Assembly (NCBI GenBank): GCA_902795765.1
Contig: CADBMQ010000068.1
Location: 1-6,219 of the forward strand
Length of the DNA: 6,219 nt
DNA from: Oscillospiraceae bacterium
GTDB taxonomy: Bacteria > Bacillota > Clostridia > Oscillospirales > Acutalibacteraceae
Direction: 5' to 3'
Shown here: positions 6,090-6,219 of the stretch, piece after piece
Numbering within the stretch: the stretch's first letter is position 1
Layout: each line of letters starts with the position of its first letter
The notes under the pieces: generated by a model
What the model saw: only the letters and a program-made list of their open reading frames with translations
Told to the model about the DNA's origin: nothing
The model's database searches: none
Made by a program: the position numbers and the translations under genes

Positions 6090-6179
6090 GAAATCACTTT
6101 GTAGAGCGGGGCGCACAACCCCGTGTGGGAGGGATAAAGTCCCAATTTCACCACAAATAGAGAAAGGAATGGTCGAATT
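6090..6179 (+). promoter_or_regulatory. rplK leader with candidate L1-binding structure
   Basis: The 90 nt between nusG and rplK hold no terminator or clear promoter but are rich in stems. First comes AAGTGA-GAAA-TCACTT (6084-6099, overlapping the nusG stop). Next is CGGGG (6107-6111) with CCCCG (6119-6123) around the loop CGCACAA. Last is TGTGG (6124-6128) with CCACA (6151-6155), enclosing GGGA/TCCC (6131-6134, 6140-6143) with an asymmetric internal loop (GA against AATTTCA). Two short helices joined by an asymmetric loop resemble the L1 target in 23S rRNA and in rplK-rplA messages, where L1 represses its own operon. L1 control here is inferred from shape and position. Confidence 0.6.
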
Positions 6180-6219
6180 ATGGCTCAAAAAGTAACCGGC
6201 TATATTAAACTTCAAATTC
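6180..6219 (+). CDS. rplK: 50S ribosomal protein L11, N-terminal fragment
   Basis: Thirteen complete codons are visible before the window ends: MAQKVTGYIKLQI, the well-conserved start of L11. L11 forms the GTPase-associated stalk base of the large subunit, where elongation factors bind and where RelA senses uncharged tRNA. AAAGGA (6163-6168) lies 11 nt before the ATG. Position directly after nusG is the standard order (nusG-rplK-rplA), and the preceding leader structure supports the call. Confidence 0.95.
   Translation, partial: MAQKVTGYIKLQI

Noticed and set aside
5968..6195. A plus-strand frame spanning the end of nusG, the leader and the start of rplK
   Set aside because: It overlaps nusG and rplK in another frame and runs through structured leader RNA; the two real genes explain the region.

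Overview
The window looks like a piece of core chromosome from a low-GC Gram-positive bacterium, most likely an anaerobic gut-type Clostridia (Oscillospiraceae/Ruminococcaceae-like). This rests on the gene content (four-cysteine L33, single-step diaminopimelate dehydrogenase, CIRCE-controlled groES, the rpmG-secE-nusG-rplK order), strong AGGAGG-type ribosome binding sites and TTGACA/TATAAT promoters. The lineage is inferred from protein resemblance only. I see no mobile element, CRISPR array, tRNA or rRNA.

Layout. (1) Positions 1-134, minus strand: the first 14 codons of groES with a strong RBS, a sigma-A promoter and a CIRCE operator over the expected start point. (2) Positions 135-355: an AT-rich spacer with an imperfect palindrome, a doubtful 14-codon ORF and an extended -10 promoter facing right. 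(3) Positions 356-3451, plus strand: an EF-G-like translational GTPase (not the housekeeping EF-G) and an SPFH/stomatin-type membrane protein, separated by a weak hairpin. (4) Positions 3456-3489: a perfect 15-bp bidirectional terminator between convergent genes. (5) Positions 3505-4488, minus strand: meso-diaminopimelate dehydrogenase (ddh) with its own promoter and a palindrome at the predicted start point. (6) From 4576 to the right edge, plus strand: rpmG, secE, nusG and the start of rplK, driven by an extended -10 promoter back-to-back with that of ddh. A structured leader precedes rplK.

The right-hand cluster joins a ribosomal protein (L33), the SecE subunit of the secretion channel, the transcription factor NusG and ribosomal protein L11. 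This arrangement is classic, and the unusual part is SecE. Instead of about 60-75 residues it has 228, with four extra predicted membrane segments fused in front of a recognisable SecE domain. The other points most worth attention are an Asp-to-Asn change in the guanine-specificity motif of the EF-G-like protein (NKLN) and a 10-nt exact complementarity between two predicted hairpin loops in the rpmG and rplK leaders.
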